Origin: Lachnospiraceae bacterium
Lineage (GTDB): Bacteria; Bacillota; Clostridia; Lachnospirales; Lachnospiraceae
Direction of reading: 5' to 3'
Assembly: GCA_009774615.1 (NCBI GenBank)
Contig: VSOC01000058.1
Span: 1 to 22,511 of the forward strand
Length of the DNA: 22,511 bases
Below the pieces are notes generated by a model. The model ran no database searches. It was not told where the DNA came from and saw only the letters and a program-made list of their open reading frames with translations. This document shows positions 14,607-21,913 of the stretch, piece after piece. Made by a program: the position numbers and the translations under genes. Every line of letters begins with the position of its first letter. The stretch's first letter is position 1.

Positions 14607-15770
14607 ATGAAATTTTGGGGTTATCGTCGTCCGGATGGAAAGGTCGGCATTCGGAATCACGTTTTAATTTTACCGGCAAGTGTGTGTGCATCGGATACAA
14701 CAAGGATCATTGCCTCGCAGGTGAGCGGTGCAATTACCTTTAATAATCAAAACGGCTGTTCGCAGGTTCCGCCGGATATGAAGCTGACGATGGATATTTT
14801 AGCCGGCTATGCCGCAAATCCCAATATCTACGGAATCGTGGCAGTATCCTTAGGCTGCGAGGGCTGCCAGATGGATCTGGTGGTGGATGCCATCCGTCAG
14901 AGAACGAACAAGCCGTTAAAAACCCTGATTATCCAGCAGGAGGGCGGAACCATTAAGACGGTGGAAAAGGGTGTCCGCTATGCCCAGGAAATGGTGCAGG
15001 AGGCAGCGCTTCTTCGGAGGGAGGAGTTCCCGGTTTCCGAATTAATTCTTGGCACCAACTGCGGCGGAAGCGATCCTTCATCCGGGCTTGGCTCCAATCC
15101 GTTAGTTGGCTCGCTGAGTGACCGTCTGGTCGGCATGGGGGCAACCTCCGTACTCTGCGAAACCACCGAATTTTTGGGTGCTGAACATATTCTTGCCCGC
15201 CGTGCAGTGAATAAGCAGGTTCATGATAAGATTTATGATATTGTCTACCGCTATGAAGAATCCCTGAAAATGATTGGGCAGGAAATCCGCAGCGGAAATC
15301 CTTCTCCGGGCAATATTGCCGGCGGTTTAACGACCCTTGAGGAGAAGTCCCTGGGCTGCATCCATAAGGGCGGCGAAAGCCCCATCAATGCCGTCTATGA
15401 GTATGCCGAGCCGATGAAAACCGGTCATGGTCTAGTTATTATGGACACGCCAAGCAACGATGCCGCTTCTGTAGCCGGGTTAATTGCCGGCGGATGCCAG
15501 CTGGTTGTCTTTACCACCGGACTGGGAACGCCTACGGGAAATGCCGTTGCCCCGGTGATGAAGATTACTGCAAATAAAAACACCTACCAGACCATGAGAG
15601 ATAACCTGGATTTCGATGCCAGCCATGTGATTTACGGGCCGGAAACCCTTGCAGAAATTACGGAGGACTTCCTGCACGATGTTATTGAAATCTGCAATGG
15701 AAAGCTGGTTAAGGCAGAAGCTCTCGGCTATATTGAAACCGCCATTTCCAGGGCGTGCAATTATATGTAA
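14607..15770 (+). CDS. UxaA-type sugar-acid dehydratase, large catalytic subunit
   Basis: 387 aa, matching the catalytic C-terminal part of altronate/galactarate dehydratases. The family signature GYRRPDGKVGIRN is at residues 5-17. Conserved cysteines that probably hold iron are Cys51 (NQNGCSQ), Cys84 (SLGCEGC) and the Cys of LGTNCGGSD near 150-157. A late GLGTPTGNAVAPVMKITAN segment is typical. Works with the small SAF subunit encoded just upstream; the intact UxaA of Escherichia coli has both in one chain. Known reaction: D-altronate to 2-keto-3-deoxy-D-gluconate plus water. Often mis-called (2R)-sulfolactate sulfo-lyase (SuyB), a close relative; the KDG permease and aldolase neighbours argue against that here. 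AAAGGA precedes the start. Confidence 0.88.
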   Translation: MKFWGYRRPDGKVGIRNHVLILPASVCASDTTRIIASQVSGAITFNNQNGCSQVPPDMKLTMDILAGYAANPNIYGIVAVSLGCEGCQMDLVVDAIRQRTNKPLKTLIIQQEGGTIKTVEKGVRYAQEMVQEAALLRREEFPVSELILGTNCGGSDPSSGLGSNPLVGSLSDRLVGMGATSVLCETTEFLGAEHILARRAVNKQVHDKIYDIVYRYEESLKMIGQEIRSGNPSPGNIAGGLTTLEEKSLGCIHKGGESPINAVYEYAEPMKTGHGLVIMDTPSNDAASVAGLIAGGCQLVVFTTGLGTPTGNAVAPVMKITANKNTYQTMRDNLDFDASHVIYGPETLAEITEDFLHDVIEICNGKLVKAEALGYIETAISRACNYM

Positions 15771-15813
15771 AGGATAGTTTTATTTTCTATCACATGAATA
15801 AGGAGAAATGAAA

Positions 15814-16701
15814 ATGAGTGCAGAATACATATGCCCCGTGCTTACTGCCTTTCATAAAGACGGGAGTGTGGATATGGAGGCAATGAAAGCTTTATTCGAT
15901 CATTTGATTGAGGGCGGCTTAGACGGCATTGCCATTATGGGAAGTTCAGGGGAGTTTTACAGCATGACGCTTGCGGATGCCAAGGCATTTGCAAAAGCCT
16001 CTTTAGCCTATTTAAAGGGACGTATTCCGGTCTATGTCGGTACGGGGCGGCTGACCTTGGAGGAAACGGTTGATTTGTCGTCTTTTGCCTTAGGCTGCGG
16101 TGCAGACGGCGTTATGGTTGTGGGTCCATATTATATAGGAACAGACAGCGAGGGGATTTTTTCCTACTACGATCAGGTGGCAGAAAAGCTGCCCGGTGAC
16201 ATCCTTCTTTATAATTATCCTGACCGCACGGGATTTGACATTACTTCGGATATTGTACTGCGTTTGCTGGAAAGGCACAGCAATATCGTCGGCTATAAGG
16301 ATACCATGGCAGCGCCTTCCCATACCCGGGAGCTGATACGCAGCGTTAAATCTGTATATCCCGAGTTTAGGGTTTATTCCGGTTATGACGATAATTTCAC
16401 CCATGTGCTGTTAAGCGGCGGCAATGGCTGTATCGCTGCGCTTTCCAACCTGAAACCAGGGCTGTGCGCGCAGTGGAGAGATGCCTGGAACCGTGAGGAT
16501 TTGGGAAAGGTGGCAGAAATTCAGCGTATAATTGACGGGCTGATGGATTTTTATACGATTTCCACACCGTTTATGCCTGCCATGAAATATGCCCTTCAAA
16601 AAATCGGCTTTCCGATCTTGGCTGACTGTAAGCTTCCTGCTCTTCCTGCCAGTCTGATACAGCGAAAGAAGGTGGAACAGCTTCTTGAAGGAATCCTATA
16701 A
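15814..16701 (+). CDS. DHDPS/NAL-family aldolase, probable 2-keto-3-deoxy sugar-acid aldolase
   Basis: 295 aa, class I (Schiff-base) TIM-barrel lyase of the dihydrodipicolinate synthase/N-acetylneuraminate lyase family. The pyruvate-binding GSSGEF is at residues 43-48, catalytic Tyr133 in LYNYPDRTG and Schiff-base Lys162 in VGYKDT. Start chosen at ATG 15814, 8 nt after AGGAG; the ATG at 15808 is only 2 nt from that site. Forty-odd nt after the dehydratase large subunit, same operon, followed by a terminator. True lysine-pathway DapA is unlikely in this setting. Cleavage of 2-keto-3-deoxygluconate or -galactonate to pyruvate and glyceraldehyde is the best inference (compare YagE/YjhH and archaeal KDG aldolases). 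No KDG kinase is seen in the window. Confidence 0.85.
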   Translation: MSAEYICPVLTAFHKDGSVDMEAMKALFDHLIEGGLDGIAIMGSSGEFYSMTLADAKAFAKASLAYLKGRIPVYVGTGRLTLEETVDLSSFALGCGADGVMVVGPYYIGTDSEGIFSYYDQVAEKLPGDILLYNYPDRTGFDITSDIVLRLLERHSNIVGYKDTMAAPSHTRELIRSVKSVYPEFRVYSGYDDNFTHVLLSGGNGCIAALSNLKPGLCAQWRDAWNREDLGKVAEIQRIIDGLMDFYTISTPFMPAMKYALQKIGFPILADCKLPALPASLIQRKKVEQLLEGIL

Positions 16702-16716
16702 AAAATAAGTTAAACG

Positions 16717-16747
16717 GGGTATATGTCTGGCGTATACCCTGTTTTTT
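16717..16747 (+). terminator. Intrinsic terminator of the sugar-acid operon
   Basis: GGGTATA (16717-16723) pairs with TATACCC (16733-16739) around a 9-nt loop and is followed by TGTTTTTT. It lies 16 nt after the aldolase stop and insulates the str operon. Confidence 0.88.
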
Positions 16748-16829
16748 AATTGTTAAATGGAATAATATGGAAAAAATTAAATAAGCAAAGCAAACCATGG
16801 AAATTTTTTTTAAAATCAAAGAAAATTCC

Positions 16830-16858
16830 TTGACAGATTCAAAAAGGATGGATATAAT
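16830..16858 (+). promoter_or_regulatory. str operon promoter, perfect consensus (TTGACA-N17-TATAAT)
   Basis: TTGACA at 16830-16835 and TATAAT at 16853-16858 match the sigma-A consensus at all 12 positions with ideal spacing. A-rich DNA upstream (16790-16825) could act as an UP element. As expected for ribosomal protein genes, this should be a very strong promoter. Confidence 0.92.
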
Positions 16859-16870
16859 CATAACGGTGTG

Positions 16871-16892
16871 CAAAAATATACCATTATTTTTG
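16871..16892 (+). promoter_or_regulatory. Hairpin at the 5' end of the rpsL leader
   Basis: CAAAAATA (16871-16878) pairs with TATTTTTG (16885-16892) around a 6-nt loop, only a few nt after the predicted transcript start. It may stabilise the 5' end of the transcript or be part of a ribosomal-protein-responsive leader. No T-run follows. Confidence 0.4.
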
Positions 16893-16947
16893 TGTCCGAA
16901 AGCTGAAACACAGCAACCAGCAGTCAATATCACAGGAGGTGAAAGGA

Positions 16948-17367
16948 ATGCCAACATTCAACCAGTTAGTGAGAAAGGGAAGACAGACCAGCGTAAAGAA
17001 ATCTACCGCTCCGGCTCTGCAGAGAGGCTTTAATTCTTTACAGAAAAGAGCAACCAACACTTCTTCCCCGCAGAAAAGAGGGGTTTGTACCGCAGTAAAG
17101 ACAGCTACCCCGAAAAAGCCGAATTCCGCGCTTCGTAAGATTGCCAGAGTTCGTCTTTCTAATGGAATCGAAGTTACCAGCTACATTCCAGGTGAGGGCC
17201 ACAATTTACAGGAGCACAGTGTTGTACTGATCCGCGGCGGCAGAGTAAAAGACCTTCCCGGTACGAGATACCACATCGTCAGAGGTGTATTGGATACCGC
17301 AGGCGTAGCCAACAGAAAGCAGGCCCGCTCCAAATACGGTGCCAAAAGACCGAAAGATAAGAAATAA
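16948..17367 (+). CDS. rpsL: 30S ribosomal protein S12
   Basis: Decoding-centre protein of the small subunit. 139 aa, the longer Firmicute form. Begins MPTFNQLVRKGR, and AGGAGGT at 16934-16940 places the start at 16948 rather than an in-frame GTG at 16939. The conserved loop TPKKPNSALRK is at residues 54-64; Lys56-Lys57 correspond to the positions where streptomycin-resistance changes occur, and both are wild type. The second loop VKDLPGTRYH is at 100-109, with the Asp that is methylthiolated in many bacteria at 102. First gene of the str operon behind a perfect promoter; rpoC, a common upstream neighbour in related bacteria, is absent. Confidence 0.98.
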   Translation: MPTFNQLVRKGRQTSVKKSTAPALQRGFNSLQKRATNTSSPQKRGVCTAVKTATPKKPNSALRKIARVRLSNGIEVTSYIPGEGHNLQEHSVVLIRGGRVKDLPGTRYHIVRGVLDTAGVANRKQARSKYGAKRPKDKK

Positions 17368-17446
17368 GTAAAACATTGCAGTAATGATTGCAGGATAATG
17401 CCGGAAATGATATTGAACCTGTAGGTTGCAGGAGATAGAGAATACC

Positions 17447-17540
17447 ATCACCGAGAAGGTGATTCCGCGCATGAACATGTGCCGTTTTGGGCGGCTGCAT
17501 GAGTACCTAAGATCTAATGCATACGGAAATGTTTTCCGTA
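17447..17540 (+). promoter_or_regulatory. Structured rpsL-rpsG intercistronic region, candidate S7 control site
   Basis: The 196-nt gap holds two clear hairpins: ATCACC/GGTGAT (17447-17452 with 17458-17463, 5-nt loop) and TACGGAAA/TTTCCGTA (17522-17529 with 17533-17540, 3-nt loop). The second ends 10 nt before the rpsG Shine-Dalgarno sequence at 17551-17556. In Escherichia coli S7 represses its own translation by binding the S12-S7 gap. A similar role here is inference, as the sequence is not conserved enough to recognise by eye. Confidence 0.45.
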
Positions 17541-17563
17541 CCATAATTAAGGAGGGAAGTAAC

Positions 17564-18034
17564 GTGCCACGTAAAGGACATACGCAGAAAAGAGATGTAT
17601 TGGCAGACCCGATTTACAATAATAAGGTCGTTACCAAGCTGATCAATAACATCATGCTGGACGGCAAAAGAGGTGTTGCCCAGAAAATCGTATACGGTGC
17701 ATTCAGCCGTGTAGCAGATAAGACCGGCAAGGATGCCGTAGAAGTATTTGAAGAAGCAATGAACAATATTATGCCGGTGCTGGAAGTTAAGGCAAAACGT
17801 ATCGGCGGCGCTACCTATCAGGTGCCGATCGAGGTTAAGGCGGAGAGAAGACAGGCTTTAGCACTTCGCTGGCTGACACTCTACTCCCGCAAGAGAGGCG
17901 AGAAGACCCAGGAAGAAAGACTGGCAAATGAAATTATGGACGCAGCAAACAACACTGGCGCATCCGTAAAGAAAAAAGAAGATATGCACAAGATGGCAGA
18001 GGCAAACAAAGCATTTTCTCATTACCGTTTCTAA
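17564..18034 (+). CDS. rpsG: 30S ribosomal protein S7
   Basis: Primary 16S rRNA 3'-domain binding protein that nucleates head assembly of the small subunit. 156 aa, exactly the usual length, starting MPRKGHTQKR. The start is GTG at 17564, with GGAGGG at 17551-17556 at 7-nt spacing. The frame stays open far upstream, but that part has no S7 similarity and covers the leader hairpins. Second gene of the str operon, 196 nt after rpsL, a longer gap than usual. A weak start codon on such a highly expressed gene may fit translational control. Confidence 0.97.
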   Translation: MPRKGHTQKRDVLADPIYNNKVVTKLINNIMLDGKRGVAQKIVYGAFSRVADKTGKDAVEVFEEAMNNIMPVLEVKAKRIGGATYQVPIEVKAERRQALALRWLTLYSRKRGEKTQEERLANEIMDAANNTGASVKKKEDMHKMAEANKAFSHYRF

Positions 18035-18139
18035 TTTTGTTGTTTACCTGTTGCCTGTATTGGCAGATTACAGCGCTTCCTATGCCTGAAGAACTGTGGG
18101 GAAAACACAAAAACACGTAATATTAAGGAGGAAAAAGCC

Positions 18140-20260
18140 TTGGCTGGACGAGAATATCCGTTGGAAAGAACCAGGAATATCGGAATTATGGCTCATATTG
18201 ATGCCGGTAAGACCACATTGACCGAGCGTATTCTGTATTACACTGGTGTAAATTATAAGATTGGTGATACGCATGAGGGTACTGCAACCATGGACTGGAT
18301 GGCCCAGGAGCAGGAAAGAGGTATTACCATTACTTCTGCAGCGACGACCTGCCATTGGACGCTGCAGGAACATTGTAAGGCAAAACCCGGAGCCTTGGAG
18401 CACCGGATTAACATTATCGACACTCCAGGACACGTTGACTTTACGGTAGAGGTAGAGCGTTCTCTTCGTGTACTGGACGGCGCAGTCGGCGTATTCTGTG
18501 CAAAGGGCGGCGTTGAACCCCAGTCAGAAAACGTATGGCGCCAGGCAGATACCTATAATGTACCGCGTATGGCATTTATTAATAAGATGGACATTTTAGG
18601 CGCTGATTTCTACGGCGCAGTTGAGCAGATCCACACCCGTCTGGGCAAGAACACGATCTGCCTGCAGCTGCCGATTGGAAAAGAGGACGAGTTTAAGGGA
18701 ATTATCGACCTGTTTGAGATGAAAGCCTACATCTATAATGATGAAAAGGGCGAGGATATTTCGATTGTCGATATTCCGGAAGATATGGCAGATGATGCCG
18801 AGCTTTACCGCACAGAGCTGGTGGAGAAGATCTGCGAGCTGGATGACGATTTGATGATGCAGTATTTAGACGGCGAGGAGCCGTCGGTTGACACATTAAA
18901 GGCTACTCTTAGAAAAGCCACCTGTGACTGCAAGGCAATTCCGGTGTGCTGCGGTACGGCTTACCGCAACAAGGGTGTACAGAAGCTTCTGGATGCCATC
19001 CTGGAGTTTATGCCTGCACCGACTGACATCCCGTCCATTAAGGGCGTGGATATGGACGGCAATGAAATTGAAAGACATTCTTCCGACGAGGAGCCTTTCT
19101 CTGCACTTGCCTTTAAGATTATGACTGACCCATTCGTTGGAAAGCTTGCTTTCTTCCGCGTTTATTCCGGTACGATGAACTCCGGTTCCTATGTGCTGAA
19201 TGCGACGAAGGGAAAGAAAGAGCGTGTGGGACGTATCCTGCAGATGCATGCCAATAAGCGTGCAGAGCTGGACAAGGTATATTCCGGCGATATTGCCGCT
19301 GCCGTAGGCTTTAAGCTGACGACGACCGGTGATACCATCTGTGACGAGCAGCACCCGGTTATTCTTGAATCCATGGAATTCCCGGAGCCGGTTATCGATA
19401 TTGCCATCGAGCCAAAGACCAAGGCTGGTCAGGACAAGATGGGTATTGCCCTGGCAAAGCTTGCCGAGGAAGATCCGACCTTCCGTGTTCACACCGATCA
19501 CGAAACCGGTCAGACCATTATCTCCGGTATGGGCGAGCTGCATCTGGAAATCATTGTAGACCGTCTGCTGCGTGAATTTAACGTAGAGGCAAATGTAGGC
19601 GCTCCGCAGGTTGCCTATAAGGAATCCTTTACGAAGGAAGTATCCGTGGACAGCAAGTATGCAAGACAGTCCGGCGGACGCGGACAGTACGGTCACTGTA
19701 AGGTTACCTTTACCCCGATGGATCCGAACGGCGAAAAGACCTTCGAGTTTGAATCTACCGTTGTGGGCGGTGCGATTCCCAAGGAATACATCCCGGCCGT
19801 CGGCGCGGGTATCGAAGAAGCAGCCAAGTCCGGTATCCTGGGCGGTTTCCCGGTACTGGGTGTTCATGCAAATGTATTTGACGGTTCCTACCATGAGGTT
19901 GACTCCTCGGAAATGGCATTCCACATCGCCGGTTCCATGGCATTTAAGGATGCGATGCAGAAGGGCGGAGCCGTACTGTTAGAGCCGATTATGAAGGTTG
20001 AAGTAACCATGCCCGAGGAATATATGGGCGACGTTATCGGCGATATTAACTCCAGAAGAGGCCGTATCGAGGGTATGGAGGATATTGGCGGCGGAAAGAT
20101 GGTTAAAGGCTATGTTCCGTTAGCAGAGATGTTCGGTTATTCCACCGATCTTCGTTCCAAGACCCAGGGCCGCGGAAACTACTCCATGTTCTTTGAGAAA
20201 TACGAGCAGGTTCCCAAGAATATCCAGGAGAAGATTATTTCCGAGCATAAAGGGAAATAA
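18140..20260 (+). CDS. fusA: Elongation factor G
   Basis: Ribosomal translocase GTPase, 706 aa, usual bacterial length with five domains. GTPase motifs are AHIDAGKT (18-25), RGITI (60-64), DTPGH (94-98) and NKMD (148-151). Domain II and III/IV landmarks include GMGELHLEI and the SGGRGQYGH segment. The start is TTG at 18140: AAGGAGG at 18125-18131 is 8 nt before it, and the encoded AGREYPLERTRNIGIMAH is the expected N-terminus. TTG is rare for such an abundant protein. No features of tetracycline-protection paralogues are needed to explain it. Followed 14 nt after the stop by a copy of the miniature-element terminus. Confidence 0.97.
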   Translation: MAGREYPLERTRNIGIMAHIDAGKTTLTERILYYTGVNYKIGDTHEGTATMDWMAQEQERGITITSAATTCHWTLQEHCKAKPGALEHRINIIDTPGHVDFTVEVERSLRVLDGAVGVFCAKGGVEPQSENVWRQADTYNVPRMAFINKMDILGADFYGAVEQIHTRLGKNTICLQLPIGKEDEFKGIIDLFEMKAYIYNDEKGEDISIVDIPEDMADDAELYRTELVEKICELDDDLMMQYLDGEEPSVDTLKATLRKATCDCKAIPVCCGTAYRNKGVQKLLDAILEFMPAPTDIPSIKGVDMDGNEIERHSSDEEPFSALAFKIMTDPFVGKLAFFRVYSGTMNSGSYVLNATKGKKERVGRILQMHANKRAELDKVYSGDIAAAVGFKLTTTGDTICDEQHPVILESMEFPEPVIDIAIEPKTKAGQDKMGIALAKLAEEDPTFRVHTDHETGQTIISGMGELHLEIIVDRLLREFNVEANVGAPQVAYKESFTKEVSVDSKYARQSGGRGQYGHCKVTFTPMDPNGEKTFEFESTVVGGAIPKEYIPAVGAGIEEAAKSGILGGFPVLGVHANVFDGSYHEVDSSEMAFHIAGSMAFKDAMQKGGAVLLEPIMKVEVTMPEEYMGDVIGDINSRRGRIEGMEDIGGGKMVKGYVPLAEMFGYSTDLRSKTQGRGNYSMFFEKYEQVPKNIQEKIISEHKGK

Positions 20261-20273
20261 AGGCTGCTGTGTC

Positions 20274-20286
20274 TGTGAACAGTAAC
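20274..20286 (+). repeat. Single-end copy of the miniature element terminus after fusA
   Basis: TGTGAACAGTAAC is identical to the right 13-bp end of the element at 4990-5121, and GCTGTG lies just before it as it does in the full element. No partner inverted end is seen upstream, so it is a solo end or relic. It lies between fusA and the separate tuf promoter. Confidence 0.55.
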
Positions 20287-20301
20287 AAGTAAAAAGAGTT
20301 A

Positions 20302-20389
20302 CCCGAAAACGGCGGGGCGGTTTCGGGGCGGCGATATCCTGACTTAAGGAAAAGAGGGTGCGGCAGCTTAAACCGCAAGAAAACCCGCC
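20302..20389 (+). promoter_or_regulatory. GC-rich fusA-tuf spacer with mutually exclusive pairings
   Basis: CCCGAAA (20302-20308) can pair with TTTCGGG (20321-20327). The overlapping stretch GGCGGG-GCGGTTT (20311-20323) can instead pair with AAACCGC (20370-20376) plus CCCGCC (20384-20389) across a 7-nt bulge. No T-run follows either fold. This may tune read-through from fusA into tuf, but it lies before the tuf promoter and so is absent from transcripts started there. Confidence 0.4.
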
Positions 20390-20408
20390 AGATTCTATAA
20401 GAATGGGC

Positions 20409-20437
20409 TTGAAAAATCCATCTAAATCAAATATAAT
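20409..20437 (+). promoter_or_regulatory. tuf promoter (TTGAAA-N17-TATAAT)
   Basis: TTGAAA at 20409-20414 (5 of 6) and a perfect TATAAT at 20432-20437 are 17 nt apart. The predicted start near 20444 gives a leader of about 54 nt. It allows extra EF-Tu synthesis beyond the str operon transcript. Confidence 0.8.
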
Positions 20438-20497
20438 GGAAACTAGCCTGATAAATGATTAAGCCTTTAAGGCGCAAATTAAGGAGGACGTAATAAA

Positions 20498-21691
20498 ATG
20501 GCAAAAGCTAAGTTTGAAAGATCGAAGCCACATTGTAACATTGGTACCATCGGCCACGTAGACCATGGTAAAACCACCTTAACCGCTGCAATTACCAAGA
20601 CCTTACATGAGAGATATGGTACTGGTGAGGCTGTAGCATTCGAGAACATCGATAAGGCTCCGGAAGAGAGAGAGCGTGGAATCACCATCTCTACCGCACA
20701 CGTTGAGTATGAAACTCCTAACCGTCACTATGCACACGTTGACTGCCCAGGACATGCTGACTACGTTAAGAACATGATCACCGGTGCTGCTCAGATGGAC
20801 GGCGCTATCCTGGTTGTAGCTGCTACCGACGGTGTTATGGCGCAGACCCGTGAGCACATCCTGTTATCCCGTCAGGTAGGCGTACCTTATATCGTAGTAT
20901 TTATGAACAAGTGCGATATGGTAGACGATCCTGAACTGTTAGAGTTAGTAGATATGGAAATCCGCGAACTGTTAAACGAGTATGAGTTCCCGGGCGATGA
21001 CACCCCGATTATTCAGGGTTCCGCATTAAAGGCTCTTGAAGATCCGTCCGGCGAGTGGGGCGACAAGATCCTTGAACTGATGGAGCAGGTTGACTCCTAT
21101 GTTCCAGATCCGGTTCGTGACGTAGATAAGCCATTCCTGATGCCAGTAGAGGACGTATTCTCCATTACCGGCCGTGGTACGGTTGCTACCGGTAGAGTAG
21201 AGCGTGGTACTCTGCATCTGTCCGATGAAGTAGAAATCGTTGGTATTTCCGAAGAAACCCGTAAGGTTGTTGTTACCGGTATCGAAATGTTCCGTAAGCT
21301 GTTAGACGAGGCTCGTGCTGGTGATAACATCGGTGCTCTGCTTCGTGGTGTTCAGAGAACCGAAATCGAAAGAGGACAGTGTCTGTGCAAGCCAGGTTCC
21401 GTAAAGTGCCATAACAAGTTTACCGCTCAGGTATACGTTCTGACCAAGGATGAAGGCGGCCGTCATACTCCTTTCTTCAACAACTATCGTCCGCAGTTCT
21501 ACTTCAGAACAACCGACGTAACCGGTGTATGCGATCTGCCGGAAGGCACCGAGATGTGTATGCCTGGCGATAACGTAGAGATGACCGTAGAACTGATTCA
21601 CCCAGTAGCTATGGAGCAGGGTCTGCGTTTCGCTATCCGTGAAGGCGGAAGAACCGTAGGTTCCGGCAGTGTTGTTTCTATTCTTGAGTAA
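20498..21691 (+). CDS. tuf: Elongation factor Tu
   Basis: GTPase that delivers aminoacyl-tRNA to the ribosome. 397 aa, the usual length. GTPase motifs are GHVDHGKT (19-26), RGITI (60-64), DCPGH (82-86) and NKCD (137-140). Domains II and III follow and the ending VELIHPVAMEQGLRFAIREGG is canonical. AAGGAGG lies before the ATG. Last gene of the str operon but with its own promoter in a 237-nt gap; a terminator follows 22 nt after the stop codon. The S10 operon does not follow within the window. Confidence 0.98.
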   Translation: MAKAKFERSKPHCNIGTIGHVDHGKTTLTAAITKTLHERYGTGEAVAFENIDKAPEERERGITISTAHVEYETPNRHYAHVDCPGHADYVKNMITGAAQMDGAILVVAATDGVMAQTREHILLSRQVGVPYIVVFMNKCDMVDDPELLELVDMEIRELLNEYEFPGDDTPIIQGSALKALEDPSGEWGDKILELMEQVDSYVPDPVRDVDKPFLMPVEDVFSITGRGTVATGRVERGTLHLSDEVEIVGISEETRKVVVTGIEMFRKLLDEARAGDNIGALLRGVQRTEIERGQCLCKPGSVKCHNKFTAQVYVLTKDEGGRHTPFFNNYRPQFYFRTTDVTGVCDLPEGTEMCMPGDNVEMTVELIHPVAMEQGLRFAIREGGRTVGSGSVVSILE

Positions 21692-21713
21692 TCATTAAAA
21701 AAGTTAGTAAATT

Positions 21714-21749
21714 AAGGGCTTCTAAGGGTATTCCTTGGGAGCCTTTTTT
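21714..21749 (+). terminator. Intrinsic terminator of the str operon
   Basis: The AAGGGCT arm (21714-21720) pairs with AGCCTT (21740-21745) with one bulged G, and an inner AAGG/CCTT pairing closes around GTATT. A T6 run follows. Position right after tuf fits the operon end. Confidence 0.82.
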
Positions 21750-21785
21750 GAACCTGGTATCATATAATAATATGTAGAGAAAATA

Positions 21786-21799
21786 AGAACAAATGTTCG
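21786..21799. promoter_or_regulatory. LexA/DinR-box-like site upstream of the Panacea promoter
   Basis: AGAACAAATGTTCG matches the Gram-positive SOS box pattern CGAACRNRYGTTYC at all positions except the two outermost, including the required R-N-R-Y centre. It ends 10 bp before the -35 box of the next gene. DNA-damage control of the downstream module is the inference; one short site without a genome-wide comparison is weak evidence. Confidence 0.4.
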
Positions 21800-21809
21800 G
21801 AAAAAATGA

Positions 21810-21838
21810 TTGACAAAATAATTAGAATCGTATATAAT
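21810..21838 (+). promoter_or_regulatory. Panacea gene promoter, perfect consensus (TTGACA-N17-TATAAT)
   Basis: TTGACA at 21810-21815 and TATAAT at 21833-21838 match consensus fully with 17-nt spacing, in AT-rich DNA. The predicted start near 21845 gives a leader of about 70 nt before the ATG. A consensus promoter on a non-housekeeping gene suggests that a repressor normally holds it down. Confidence 0.88.
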
Positions 21839-21913
21839 TTAGTAAGGCAGTTGAAAGTAAAAAATTATGTATTACAATTACAATGCGATTATTAAAGAAA
21901 AGGAGGAAATCTT

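Noticed and set aside
17426..17563. In-frame upstream extension of rpsG
   Set aside because: S7 starts at MPRKGHTQKR with an ideal ribosome binding site at GTG 17564; the extension is leader sequence with hairpins.
18896..19924. 342-codon minus-strand frame inside fusA
   Set aside because: Shadow of EF-G codon usage; no ribosome binding site or recognisable family, and EF-G is certain on the other strand.
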